This document shows positions 24,662 to 33,400 of a stretch of 42,650 nucleotides of DNA, piece after piece; position 1 is the stretch's first letter, and every line of letters starts with the position of its first letter. Source of the DNA: Anaerolineae bacterium. Lineage in GTDB: Bacteria; Chloroflexota; Anaerolineae; JAKLPW01. The stretch is taken from positions 1 through 42,650 of the forward strand of contig JAKLPW010000269.1 of the NCBI GenBank assembly GCA_022013675.1, in the 5' to 3' direction. The notes below the pieces were generated by a model. That model saw nothing but the letters and a program-made list of their open reading frames with translations, ran no database searches and was not told the origin of the DNA. The position numbers and the translations under genes are program-made.

Positions 24662-25681
24662 ATGTCCTCCAAATTAAACGTAGGCATCATCGGAGCCGGA
24701 CGAATCGGCCGGCTCCACGCCGAACAGTTGGCTTTCCGCATCCCCCAGGCCAATATCGTAGCCATATCCGACGTCATCCTGGAAGCAGCCCGGAGATGCG
24801 CAGCCGACTTTGGCATCCCCTTCGCTGTTCAGGACCATCGCGCCATCATGAATAACCCCAACATCGAGGCCGTCATCATCTGTTCTAGCACCGACACCCA
24901 CGCGCAGATGATCGAGGAGGCCGCCGCCGAGGGCAAACACATCTTCTGCGAGAAGCCCATCGCCCTCGACCTGAACCGCATTCACCAGGCTCTAAAAGCT
25001 GTAGAAAAAGCCGGCGTTAAGCTGCAGGTCGGCTTCAATCGCCGCTTCGACGCCAACTACGCCCGAGTGCGACAAGCCGTGGAACAGGGCGAGATCGGCG
25101 AGCCCCATCTGCTCCACATCATCAGCCGCGATCCAGCGCCACCGCCCATCGAGTACATCAGAGTATCCGGGGGCATCTTCTTGGACATGACCATCCACGA
25201 CTTCGACATGGCCCGTTTCCTCATCGGCAGCGAGGTGGAAGAGATCTACGCCGCCGGAGGCGTGATGGTGGACCCGGCTATCGGGGAGGCCGGCGATATT
25301 GATACTGCCCTCATCACCCTGCGATTCGAGAACGGCGTCATCGGCACCATCGACAACAGCCGCCAGGCGGTCTACGGCTACGACCAGCGCGTCGAGGTCT
25401 TCGGCAGCAAGGGATCCATCAGCACTGGCAATAACTATCCCAACACGGCCCTGGTGCGCGGCGGCCAAACCATTCACCGCGACCTACCGCTGAACTTCTT
25501 CATAGAGCGATATGCGGATTCCTACATCGCTGAGAAGCAGGCCTTCCTTGATTCCATTCAGCTTGACATCACCCCGCCGGTCACCGGACGCGATGGCCTC
25601 ATCCCGGTCGTAATGGGCTACGCCGCGCGCAAGTCCTACGAGGAGAACCGGCCGGTCAAGCTCAGCGAGATCTATCCGTAG
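24662..25681 (+). CDS. iolG: Inositol 2-dehydrogenase (Gfo/Idh/MocA family)
   Basis: A 339-residue NAD-dependent dehydrogenase that oxidises myo-inositol to scyllo-inosose (2-keto-myo-inositol) in the cytoplasm. The Rossmann motif is GAGRIG (11-16). EKP (97-99) supplies the catalytic Lys98. The substrate-side pair is Asp175 and His179 in FLDMTIHDFDMARF, the arrangement of known inositol dehydrogenases, and LQVGFNRRFDANY and GRDGLIPVVMGYAA are typical IolG stretches. ATG 24662 follows CGAGGAG. It is followed by LacI regulator 2, then iolM and iolN homologues, and this context supports inositol over other polyols. Oxidoreductases of this family can act on several cyclitols. Confidence 0.85.
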   Translation: MSSKLNVGIIGAGRIGRLHAEQLAFRIPQANIVAISDVILEAARRCAADFGIPFAVQDHRAIMNNPNIEAVIICSSTDTHAQMIEEAAAEGKHIFCEKPIALDLNRIHQALKAVEKAGVKLQVGFNRRFDANYARVRQAVEQGEIGEPHLLHIISRDPAPPPIEYIRVSGGIFLDMTIHDFDMARFLIGSEVEEIYAAGGVMVDPAIGEAGDIDTALITLRFENGVIGTIDNSRQAVYGYDQRVEVFGSKGSISTGNNYPNTALVRGGQTIHRDLPLNFFIERYADSYIAEKQAFLDSIQLDITPPVTGRDGLIPVVMGYAARKSYEENRPVKLSEIYP

Positions 25682-25698
25682 GCCCTCCCCCATCACAC

Positions 25699-25727
25699 TT
25701 GACCAATAGCCACACTCGTGGTATAAT
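25699..25727 (+). promoter_or_regulatory. Promoter of LacI regulator 2
   Basis: TTGACC (25699-25704), a 17-base spacer and TATAAT (25722-25727). Transcription would start near 25734, inside operator 2. Confidence 0.85.
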
Positions 25728-25728
25728 A

Positions 25729-25742
25729 TGCACACGTGTGCA
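25729..25742 (+). promoter_or_regulatory. LacI-family operator 2, perfect palindrome
   Basis: TGCACACGTGTGCA is a perfect 14-base palindrome with the central CG typical of LacI operators. It begins one base after the -10 and covers the start of transcription. It is very likely the site where regulator 2 represses its own gene and the downstream iolM-iolN genes. Operator 1 at 9845 differs at two positions. Confidence 0.8.
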
Positions 25743-25758
25743 GACAGGAGCGCATATC

Positions 25759-26778
25759 ATGCGAGTCTCGATCAAGGATATTGCCAGAGCCGCCAACGTT
25801 TCCCACTCAACCGTCTCCCGCGCCCTGAGTGATAGTCCCCTCATAAGCGCAGAGACCAAATCTCGCATCCAACGTCTGGCTCGCGAGATGGGCTACACCC
25901 CAGACGCCATCGCCCGCAGCCTGGTGACCCAGCAAACCCGCACCGTGGGCGTGGTCGTGACCACCATCACCGACCCCTGGGTTGCGGAGGTGGTGCAAGG
26001 CATTGAGGACTCGGCCCACGAAAGCGGCTACTCGGTAATTCTGTCCAGCGGCGCTTCCGAGCCCGAGCGCGAGTTGGCTGCCGTAGAAATGCTCCGCTCC
26101 AAGCGAGTGGACGCCCTCATCGTCACGTCCTCGCGTGTTGGCGCACTCTACCTGAAGCACCTGGAGCGCATCGGTGTGCCGGTCGTACTCGTAAACAACC
26201 ACAACCAGCAGAGTGGCCGCTACACCTTCTCAGTGAGCGTAGATAATCAGCACGGCGGCTACCTGGCTACCAATCATCTCATCCAACGGGGCCACCGCCG
26301 CATCGCCTATATCTCCGGTCCGGCGGATCACAGCGACGATGCCGACCGATTAACCGGCTACCGGCAGGCTCAGGGCGAAAACGGCCTTGCCTTCGATCCA
26401 ACTTTGGTAATTTCCGGCAACGGGCTACTCGATGGTGGCGAGCGGGCGCTGCATACGCTGATAGACCTTGACAATCCCCCGGCGGCCGTCTTCTGCTACA
26501 ATGACATGACTGCTATTGGCTTGCTCTCCGCCGCACGACGAGAGGGCCTTTCCGTGCCGGATGACCTGGCCGTGGTCGGCTTTGACGACATCCTCTTCGC
26601 CCGCTATGTCCAGCCCGCGCTGACAACCATAGCGCAACCTCAGCGTGACATGGGCCGGCAAGCAATGAGCATGGCTTTGGCGCTAATGAACACCGATGAT
26701 TCCGCTCCGTCTCTCTCCAATGTCGCGGTCAAGGGGAAACTGGTCGTGCGCGAATCGTCGGGGTCCAAGGGGACGTAG
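25759..26778 (+). CDS. LacI family transcriptional regulator 2, probable inositol-locus repressor
   Basis: A 339-residue LacI/GalR-type repressor. The helix-turn-helix is SIKDIARAANVSHSTVSRAL (residues about 4-23), with hinge region TPDAIARSLVTQ and the sugar-binding core VGVVVTTITDPW, FCYNDMTAIGLLSAA and VVGFDDILFARYVQPALTTIAQP. ATG 25759 is chosen because CAGGAG precedes it and because the promoter and operator occupy the upstream part of the frame. It lies between iolG and iolM, so it probably responds to an inositol-derived ligand. It is a paralogue of regulator 1, and the two share most of their recognition helix. No clear terminator separates it from iolM 44 bases downstream. Confidence 0.93.
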   Translation: MRVSIKDIARAANVSHSTVSRALSDSPLISAETKSRIQRLAREMGYTPDAIARSLVTQQTRTVGVVVTTITDPWVAEVVQGIEDSAHESGYSVILSSGASEPERELAAVEMLRSKRVDALIVTSSRVGALYLKHLERIGVPVVLVNNHNQQSGRYTFSVSVDNQHGGYLATNHLIQRGHRRIAYISGPADHSDDADRLTGYRQAQGENGLAFDPTLVISGNGLLDGGERALHTLIDLDNPPAAVFCYNDMTAIGLLSAARREGLSVPDDLAVVGFDDILFARYVQPALTTIAQPQRDMGRQAMSMALALMNTDDSAPSLSNVAVKGKLVVRESSGSKGT

Positions 26779-26822
26779 GGAAACAAATCCAAATCAGAAG
26801 TCATAACAAGGAGGTTAGTGTC

Positions 26823-27980
26823 ATGCAAGGATTGGTACTCGACGCAGTATGGGAACCCAAGCCGGATTATGTGGTTTCCGAATGGGAGAAGAAGACCGGC
26901 AAGGCCATCACCGGCAACAGCATCTGGCGGCATCCCAAGTTGGGGGTTCGCGACTGGCCTGACCCCAAACCTGGGCCACGAGAGGTGCTCTTGAAAATCC
27001 AAGCCTGCGGCGTCTGCGGTTCCGACATGCACTTCTACGAAACGGACGACGACGATTACATCCTGTACCCAGGCCTGACCAAATTCCCCACCATCCTGGG
27101 CCACGAGTTCTCCGGCAAGGTAGTAGAAGTGGGGAAAGAAGTCGAGACACTCAGAGTCGGGGATATGGTAACGGCGGAGGAGATGATCTGGTGCGGCCGC
27201 TGCATCCCCTGTCGCAACGGCTACCCCAACCACTGCACCAGCTTGGAAGAACTTGGCTTCACCATCCCGGGTGCCTTTGCCGACTACATCGCCGTGGACG
27301 AGAAGTTCTGCTGGAAGATTGATGCCATCGCCGAACAGTTCGGCAGCGAGGAGAAGGCCTACGAAGTGGGCGCTGTCACAGAGCCAACTTGCGTCGCCTA
27401 CAATGGCATGTTCGAGCGCGCGGGCGGCTTCCGGCCGGGGCATTACGTCAGCATCTTTGGCGCGGGCCCCATCGGCCTGGCCGCTGCAGGACTGGCGAAG
27501 GCGGCCGGTGCGGGCATCATCGTGTCCTTCGAATTATCTCCCCAGCGCCGTGAGCTGGCCAAGAAGGTCGGCGCCGACTATGTATACGACCCTCGAGAGG
27601 TCACGCCCAGCAATATCCTGATGGAACTGAGTAAGGGCGAAGGGTTCGACTTCATGGTCGAAGCCGCCGGTGCTCCCAGCCTGACCATGCCTGAGATGGA
27701 AAATGCCCTGGCCATCAACGGCAAGATCGTCCAGATTGGGCGAGCAGCCCAGCGGGTGCCCATGTATCTGGAGGCTTTCCAGGTTCGCCGCGCTCAGGTC
27801 TTCGGTGCTCAGGGACACTCGGGGCACGAGACATTTCCCAACGTCATCCGTCTGGTCGCCGCCGGCAGGCTCGACATGACTCCCATCATCACCGCTCGCT
27901 ACAAGCTCGAAGAGGCCGTAGATGCCATCGCCAAGTCCATCAAGCGGGCCGATGGCAAGATTCTGGTCAAACCCAGCTAG
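26823..27980 (+). CDS. iolM: Zinc dehydrogenase, probable scyllo-inosose 3-dehydrogenase
   Basis: A 385-residue medium-chain zinc dehydrogenase. Catalytic zinc ligands are Cys65 (CGVCGSD), His94 and Glu95 (GHEFSG); structural zinc cysteines are 124, 127, 130 and 138 (WCGRCIPCRNGYPNHC). The NAD site is IFGAGPIGLAAAG. A long N-terminal extension, ILYPGLTKFP before GHE, and AFQVRRAQVFGAQGHSGH are features I recall in the Thermotoga maritima scyllo-inosose 3-dehydrogenase (IolM), which makes a diketo-inositol from scyllo-inosose. Neighbouring iolG and iolN homologues make this the best call; a generic polyol dehydrogenase is the alternative. The strong binding site AAGGAGG precedes the ATG. A promoter-proximal regulator gene lies just upstream. 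Confidence 0.75.
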   Translation: MQGLVLDAVWEPKPDYVVSEWEKKTGKAITGNSIWRHPKLGVRDWPDPKPGPREVLLKIQACGVCGSDMHFYETDDDDYILYPGLTKFPTILGHEFSGKVVEVGKEVETLRVGDMVTAEEMIWCGRCIPCRNGYPNHCTSLEELGFTIPGAFADYIAVDEKFCWKIDAIAEQFGSEEKAYEVGAVTEPTCVAYNGMFERAGGFRPGHYVSIFGAGPIGLAAAGLAKAAGAGIIVSFELSPQRRELAKKVGADYVYDPREVTPSNILMELSKGEGFDFMVEAAGAPSLTMPEMENALAINGKIVQIGRAAQRVPMYLEAFQVRRAQVFGAQGHSGHETFPNVIRLVAAGRLDMTPIITARYKLEEAVDAIAKSIKRADGKILVKPS

Positions 27981-28129
27981 AGACCAGAGGCCGGGGTTCC
28001 TGCAAGAGGAGTACCTTGCCCCCTCCCAAAAGCACCGGTGGTCTCAAGAGTTCTGCTTGCGGATCATCAATAAATCTGGATTCTCTCGTCTACCCATCCA
28101 TTCGATAGACACCCGAAAGGTGAATAGCG

Positions 28130-29251
28130 ATGACAAACGAAGCTCCGAAAGGCTGGCTTGCTACTGATCAGCCAGGTCTCATGTTTGAGGACAACGCGAT
28201 TGGCCGCATGAAGAAGGAAGTATGGGAAGCCAGCGACGAACAGATTGACGGTATCCTTACTGAATATGGGCTGCCGTCTCCGGTGGAATGGGGCAAGCCC
28301 GGTTCCTACATTCAGACCACCATCCGCCACCAGGTAGTTGAGGAACGGCGTAAGAACGACATCGTGATTATCCCCATTGGCTGCACCGAACTCCATGGCG
28401 CCCACATGGCCAGCGGGACGGATACCCTCTTCGTGAGCATGATCGCCGAGGGCATGCGCCGATTCACTAAAGCTATGGGCTACCCGGTAGCAGTTTCCCT
28501 GCCTCCTCTCATGTTTGGTTCTCACCCCTACCACCACTACGGCATGGCCGGGACAGTGCCGATACACGAGGACGTCTCCCGGGAGATGCTGATCGACGTG
28601 ATGCTCGGCCTCTGGAACGATGGCTTTCGCAAGCAGATTCTACTCAACAACCACGGACACCTCTGGATGCTGGAGGCCACTATACAACAATTCTGCAAGC
28701 GCTACCAACTGCCCGGCGTCTACCGGGTGATTGACTGGCACCGGGCGGTGCGCGAGTTCTTCTACACCGAGGCGAGAGGCGGAGCATGGGGTTCCCACTT
28801 TGTCCACGCCGAGGAAGCCGAGACCTCCCTGGCGCTCTACCTCTTCCCCGATATGGTGGACATGGCCTACGCCGTCAACACGGAAGGTAAAGGGTATTTG
28901 CCTGAGGGACACTTCGACAAGTCTGTGGATCCCTATGGCCGGCCCAGTCGTTGGTCCGAGGGTGAAGGGCACTTTGCCATTGAGATCTCGGCCACACCGG
29001 AGGGGGTCGTGGGCAATGCCGCCGACGCCGAGGCATGGAAGGCTAAACGCCCGCTGGCGGCCATCCTGCGCTACCTGACCTTGCTGGTTGACGACATCCT
29101 GGAGGTCTTCCCGGCCGGCGAGGTGCCGCCTGTGGAGGAAGTCACCCTTCGCACAGCCGAGGAGATGGAACCCTACCTACGCGAACCGATGAGCGAAGGT
29201 TGGAAGTCGGTCTATGCGCTGCCAGCCATCGGCCAGAGAATGGTGCCGTAG
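28130..29251 (+). CDS. iolN: Creatininase-family hydrolase, probable 3-dehydro-scyllo-inosose hydrolase
   Basis: A 373-residue metal-dependent hydrolase of the creatininase fold. PIGCTELHGAHMASGTDT (82-99) gives metal ligands Glu87, His89 and Asp98; LLNNHGHLWM and FVHAEEAETSLAL supply the later His and Glu ligands. It is about 110 residues longer than creatininase, with an N-terminal extension. In T. maritima a creatininase-superfamily protein, IolN, opens the diketo-inositol ring to 5-keto-L-gluconate; this gene next to iolM and iolG homologues fits that step. A weak site (AAAGGTGA) precedes the ATG. The iolO-type epimerase that should follow in the pathway is not in the window. Confidence 0.72.
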   Translation: MTNEAPKGWLATDQPGLMFEDNAIGRMKKEVWEASDEQIDGILTEYGLPSPVEWGKPGSYIQTTIRHQVVEERRKNDIVIIPIGCTELHGAHMASGTDTLFVSMIAEGMRRFTKAMGYPVAVSLPPLMFGSHPYHHYGMAGTVPIHEDVSREMLIDVMLGLWNDGFRKQILLNNHGHLWMLEATIQQFCKRYQLPGVYRVIDWHRAVREFFYTEARGGAWGSHFVHAEEAETSLALYLFPDMVDMAYAVNTEGKGYLPEGHFDKSVDPYGRPSRWSEGEGHFAIEISATPEGVVGNAADAEAWKAKRPLAAILRYLTLLVDDILEVFPAGEVPPVEEVTLRTAEEMEPYLREPMSEGWKSVYALPAIGQRMVP

Positions 29252-29272
29252 GGAATCACACCAGTCCCATTT

Positions 29273-29336
29273 GCCCCTCTCTCGATTGACGATCACACTG
29301 TCATTTAGAGAGGGGCCCCAGACGCTATCTTGGGGC
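29273..29336 (+). terminator. Two overlapping hairpins after iolN
   Basis: GCCCCTCTCT (29273-29282) pairs with AGAGAGGGGC (29307-29316). A second hairpin, GCCCCA (29315-29320) with TGGGGC (29331-29336), overlaps its right arm. No T run follows. It lies between convergent iolN and rsmD and could end both. Confidence 0.6.
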
Positions 29337-29404
29337 GTCACACAGAGACAGACAATGCCGGATACAGTACGCCCTCGTCCTGGCCAGTGAGCGTATGCAT
29401 ATAC

Positions 29405-30001
29405 TCAATCAATCCTTGCCTCAGCCTCGAGCTGGTCCGACGTCGCCTGTGGAGGTGCTGCGGAGGTGTAAAAACAGAGCAGGGTGCTACCATATCGGCG
29501 CTGGTCGTACATCTCCAGGGAGCCTAGTTCCAGGGGCTGATATTCCTTGGGGAAGATCTGAGCTATAGCGATACCGTTGTTGCGGAGTAAGGAGCTGCAA
29601 TCCAAGGCCAAGAGGGTCTCTGCCCACAGACCTCTATACTGAGGGGGCGCAATGTAGATGATGTCGAAGGCCGTGGCGAGCTGCTGGCTGATGTAATGAA
29701 AGACGTCGCCCCTCACGACACTCGCCCGTGCTCCCAGACCAGTCGTCTGAAGATTGCGACGAATCGTAGCAATGGCGTGGGAGTTTCTCTCTACAAAGAC
29801 ACATGCATCGGCTCCTCTGCTGAGAGCCTCAATACCCACACCGCCAGCTCCCGCGAAGAGATCCAGAAAATGACAGTCCGGTATCTCATCTGCCAAGATG
29901 TCGAAGAGCGACTTCTTGACGCGAGCAGTGATGGACCTGGTTGTCTTTCCAGGGGCAGAGTACAGTCTCTTTCCCTGTGCTTCTCCACCGATTACCTGCA
30001 T
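29405..30001 (-). CDS. rsmD: 16S rRNA (guanine966-N2)-methyltransferase RsmD
   Basis: A 198-residue SAM-dependent methyltransferase that modifies G966 of 16S rRNA during 30S assembly. It opens MQVIGGEAQGKRLYSAPG and TRSITARVKKSLFDIL, the RsmD start, with SAM motif I DLFAGAGGVGIEALSRGA (about 47-64). The usual catalytic motif IV (D/N)PP(Y/F) is replaced by IAPPQY (about 119-124), so the acidic or amide residue is Ala. I believe related Chloroflexota sequences share this, so it may be lineage-specific rather than damage. It faces the convergent iolN gene and is divergent from rpoC. Confidence 0.88.
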   Translation of the reverse strand: MQVIGGEAQGKRLYSAPGKTTRSITARVKKSLFDILADEIPDCHFLDLFAGAGGVGIEALSRGADACVFVERNSHAIATIRRNLQTTGLGARASVVRGDVFHYISQQLATAFDIIYIAPPQYRGLWAETLLALDCSSLLRNNGIAIAQIFPKEYQPLELGSLEMYDQRRYGSTLLCFYTSAAPPQATSDQLEAEARID

Positions 30002-30488
30002 GTGATTACTTCTTCTAGTGGTATAAGTACACTGACCAGCACGAAAATGGAGGACTCAGAGCCACAATCCGACCCCCGATAGACCCTTCGTAGCGCATCG
30101 TGGCCTGTGATCCCCAGAGCCTAGCAGTAAGTGTACATTGAAGCACAGCATTTGACAAATCTTGGGATAGGGTATATAATGGTAGGTTGTGAAAAGAAGC
30201 CATTTCGTATACTGTACCTTCTATGTGAATGATCCATATGACCTCATCAGTCACACGCCTCACAGCCGGTTGTCCTCAAGCCCAGCGACGCATTCAAAGG
30301 AACTCACGTATTACTCAAACTTTGGGAAGACCCTTGAACAATTACCGTGTCTTTCCCTGTCGTTCAAGGAAGGACCGGGACCACAAGACTGGGAGTCTGT
30401 CTGTTTCAGAGCCGTGGACACATCAGTCCTGAGGTGTTGAAACCCTGCAGGCAAAGACGTGTGAGCGGCGAGCGGAGGAAGAGTAGAT
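30002..30488. other. rsmD-rpoC spacer and long rpoC leader
   Basis: This 487-base gap holds a consensus promoter (30152-30180) and a leader of about 300 bases before rpoC. Within it, CCTTGAAC (30332-30339) and GTTCAAGG (30362-30369) form a perfect 8-base stem with a 22-base loop. An open frame from a GTG near 30188 (83 codons) has no convincing binding site or family. No rpoB sequence is present. Confidence 0.65.
30152..30180 (+). promoter_or_regulatory. Perfect consensus promoter of rpoC
   Basis: TTGACA (30152-30157), a 17-base spacer and TATAAT (30175-30180), both hexamers exact. Start of transcription is near 30187. Confidence 0.9.
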
Positions 30489-33400
30489 TTGGAAATCAAT
30501 GACATCAAGGCAATTCGCATCGGGCTAGCTTCCCCAGAACGAATCATGGAATGGTCGTACGGAGAAGTCACGAAGCCAGAGACTATCAACTATCGTCGTC
30601 TGCGCCCCGAGAAGGATGGCCTTTTCTGTGAGGCCATTTTTGGTCCCAAAAGGGATTGGCAGTGCTACTGTGGCAAGTACAAGAAAATCCGCTACAGGGG
30701 TATCGTTTGCGAGAAATGCGGAGTTGAGGTAACTCACTCCCGTGTTCGGCGCGAGAGGATGGGTCATATTACTCTCGCGGCCCCCGTAGCACATATCTGG
30801 TATACGCGGCGCTCACCCAGCTATCTGGGCCTGTTGCTCAACGTCTCACAGCGCAACTTAGACCGTGTACTCTACTTCGCCCAGTACGCCATAACCAACA
30901 TAGATGAAAATGCCCGCCAGAAGGCACTTCGCCACATTGATGAAGAGGCGGATCGGGAGATGGCGCGGGCATCCAAGGCCATGCAAGACCAGATAGAGCA
31001 ACTGGATACTGCTCTGCAAGAGGAGCTTACCCATATCGGTGAGCAGCGAGAGGCTCTCCGCCAAGAGATGGAAGAGAAGCTCGAACAGGCTACCCACGAG
31101 ATCATGGAGGAAGCCTCCTCCCTGCGCGAGAGACTAGACACCTTCAAAACAGACCCGCTTCCCGAGAAGCTTGTTTTCACGCCTACAGACACCGTCATCG
31201 CGGACAAGGGTGAGAAGACACAAGGGAAACATTATGAGCTGCTCAACACCGTTGTTCAAGATAAGCTCAACGAGATCGAGGCCGAGATTAAAGCTCGGGA
31301 AGAGCAAAGGGCACTCCTTCTTGATTCACAGGAAGAGCTGGCGAAACACAAGGATTCTGAGGCTAGCGAGGAACTGCAGACTAATTTTGATCAAGAGGTG
31401 AAACAGATCCGGGAACGATCAGAAGAGGCCCGCGATGAATTGGAGGGGCTGCGCGAAAGGCAATTGCTCAATGAACCCCACTATCGCGAACTCGAGTCCA
31501 AGTGGGGGAAAGTCTTCAGCGCAGGCATGGGCGCGGAGGCTGTCTATGACTTGGTGAAGAAAATGGACCTCGATGTCTTGGCAGAGACCCTTCGCCGAGA
31601 GATACGCACATCCCGCTCCAAGCAGCGACGCAAGAAGGCCGCCAAGCGCCTTCGAATTGTAGAGGCTTTTCGGGCATCCGGTAATCGCCCCGAATGGATG
31701 ATCTTGACGGTCTTGCCAGTCATCCCTCCTGACCTTCGCCCAATGGTGCAGCTTGACGGGGGACGTTTTGCGACCAGCGACCTCAACGATCTCTACCGTC
31801 GCGTCGTCAACCGCAACAACCGCCTCAAACATCTAATGCGCTTGCAGGCTCCTGAGGTCATCATTCGTAACGAGAAGCGGATGCTGCAGGAAGCAGTAGA
31901 CTCCCTTATTGATAACAGCCGGCGAGGGAAAGCCATCTCTCTGCGAGGACGCCGACAATTGAAGTCTCTCTCTGACATGCTTAAAGGTAAGCAGGGACGC
32001 TTCCGCCGGAATCTGTTGGGCAAGCGCGTGGACTATTCCGGGCGCTCCGTGATTGTGGTGGGCCCAAAACTCAAGCTCCACCAGTGTGGCCTTCCGAAGA
32101 TCATGGCTCTGGAGCTGTTCAGACCCTTTGTCATGCACAAGCTAGTGCAATACAACTATGCTATCAACGTTAAAGGGGCCAAGCGTTTAATAGAGCGAGA
32201 GGATACCCACGTTTGGGAAGTATTGGAGGAGGTCATCAAGACCCGCCCCGTGTTGCTCAACCGGGCCCCCACATTGCATCGCCTTGGTATTCAGGCCTTC
32301 GAGCCTGTGCTTGTGGATGGAAGCGCTATCCAACTACATCCTCTCGCCTGCTTCGCTTTCAACGCCGACTTTGATGGTGACCAGATGGCTGTGCACGTGC
32401 CTCTTTCCCAGGCAGCGGTCAAAGAAGCCCGGGAGCTAATGCTTGCCAGCCGCAACCTGTTGATGCCTTCCAATGGCACGCCCGTCGTTAGTCCCTCCAA
32501 GGATATGGTACTAGGTTGCTACTATCTCACCATGGGGGAGGATGGCTGCAAAGGCGAGGGCAAGGTTTTCAATGACTACGATGAGGTCGCCCTGGCGTAT
32601 GAACTGGGCAAGCTTGATCTGCACGCCAAAATTAAGTTCTATGCTTCCCCCGGACCTCGCCGAAAGAGACGAATGCTCGAAACGACCGTCGGTCGTGTGA
32701 TACTCAACCGCATTCTTCCTGAGAAACTGCGGTTCGTGAACAAGCTTATGGACAAAGGGGGACTCAAGGAACTGATAGCCGACGGGCACAGGATCGTAGG
32801 ATCTGAGGGAACAGCAGATCTAGCCGATAAGATCAAAGAAATAGGTTTCGAGTATGCAACTCTCTCCGGCATTACCATAGCCACCCACGACTTACAGGTG
32901 CCGGAGGACAAAGAGCGAATTATCCAAGAGGTCACGGATAACGTAAGACAAGTGGAGCGTCAATATCGGCGTGGCCTTATCACCGAGAATGAGCGTTACG
33001 TGAAAACTGTCGAGATGTGGACTGAGGCCACAGAGCAAATCACCAATGCGGTGGCACGAGATCTGGATCCTGCAGGGGCACTCGGTATCATGTCCAGCTC
33101 AGGAGCCACCAAAGGCGGACTGCAGCCCATTCGCCAGTTGGTGGGTATGCGTGGCCTGATGGCTGACCCCTCGGGACGCATCATCGCCCTGCCCATCCGC
33201 TCCAACTTCAGGGAGGGGCTGACCACACTGGAGTACTTCATCTCCACGCACGGTGGCCGCAAGGGACTGGCGGATACGGCTCTACGCACCGCCGACGCTG
33301 GGTATCTCACCCGCAGACTGGTAGACGTAGCTCAGGATCTCATCGTGAATGAAGAGGATTGCGGCACTCGCGCAGGAATCTGGATTCGAAGACACGAAAG

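Noticed and set aside
30188-30440. 83-codon frame in the rpoC leader
   Set aside because: It starts at a GTG with no proper binding site, matches no family I know and overlaps the stem. It is probably chance.
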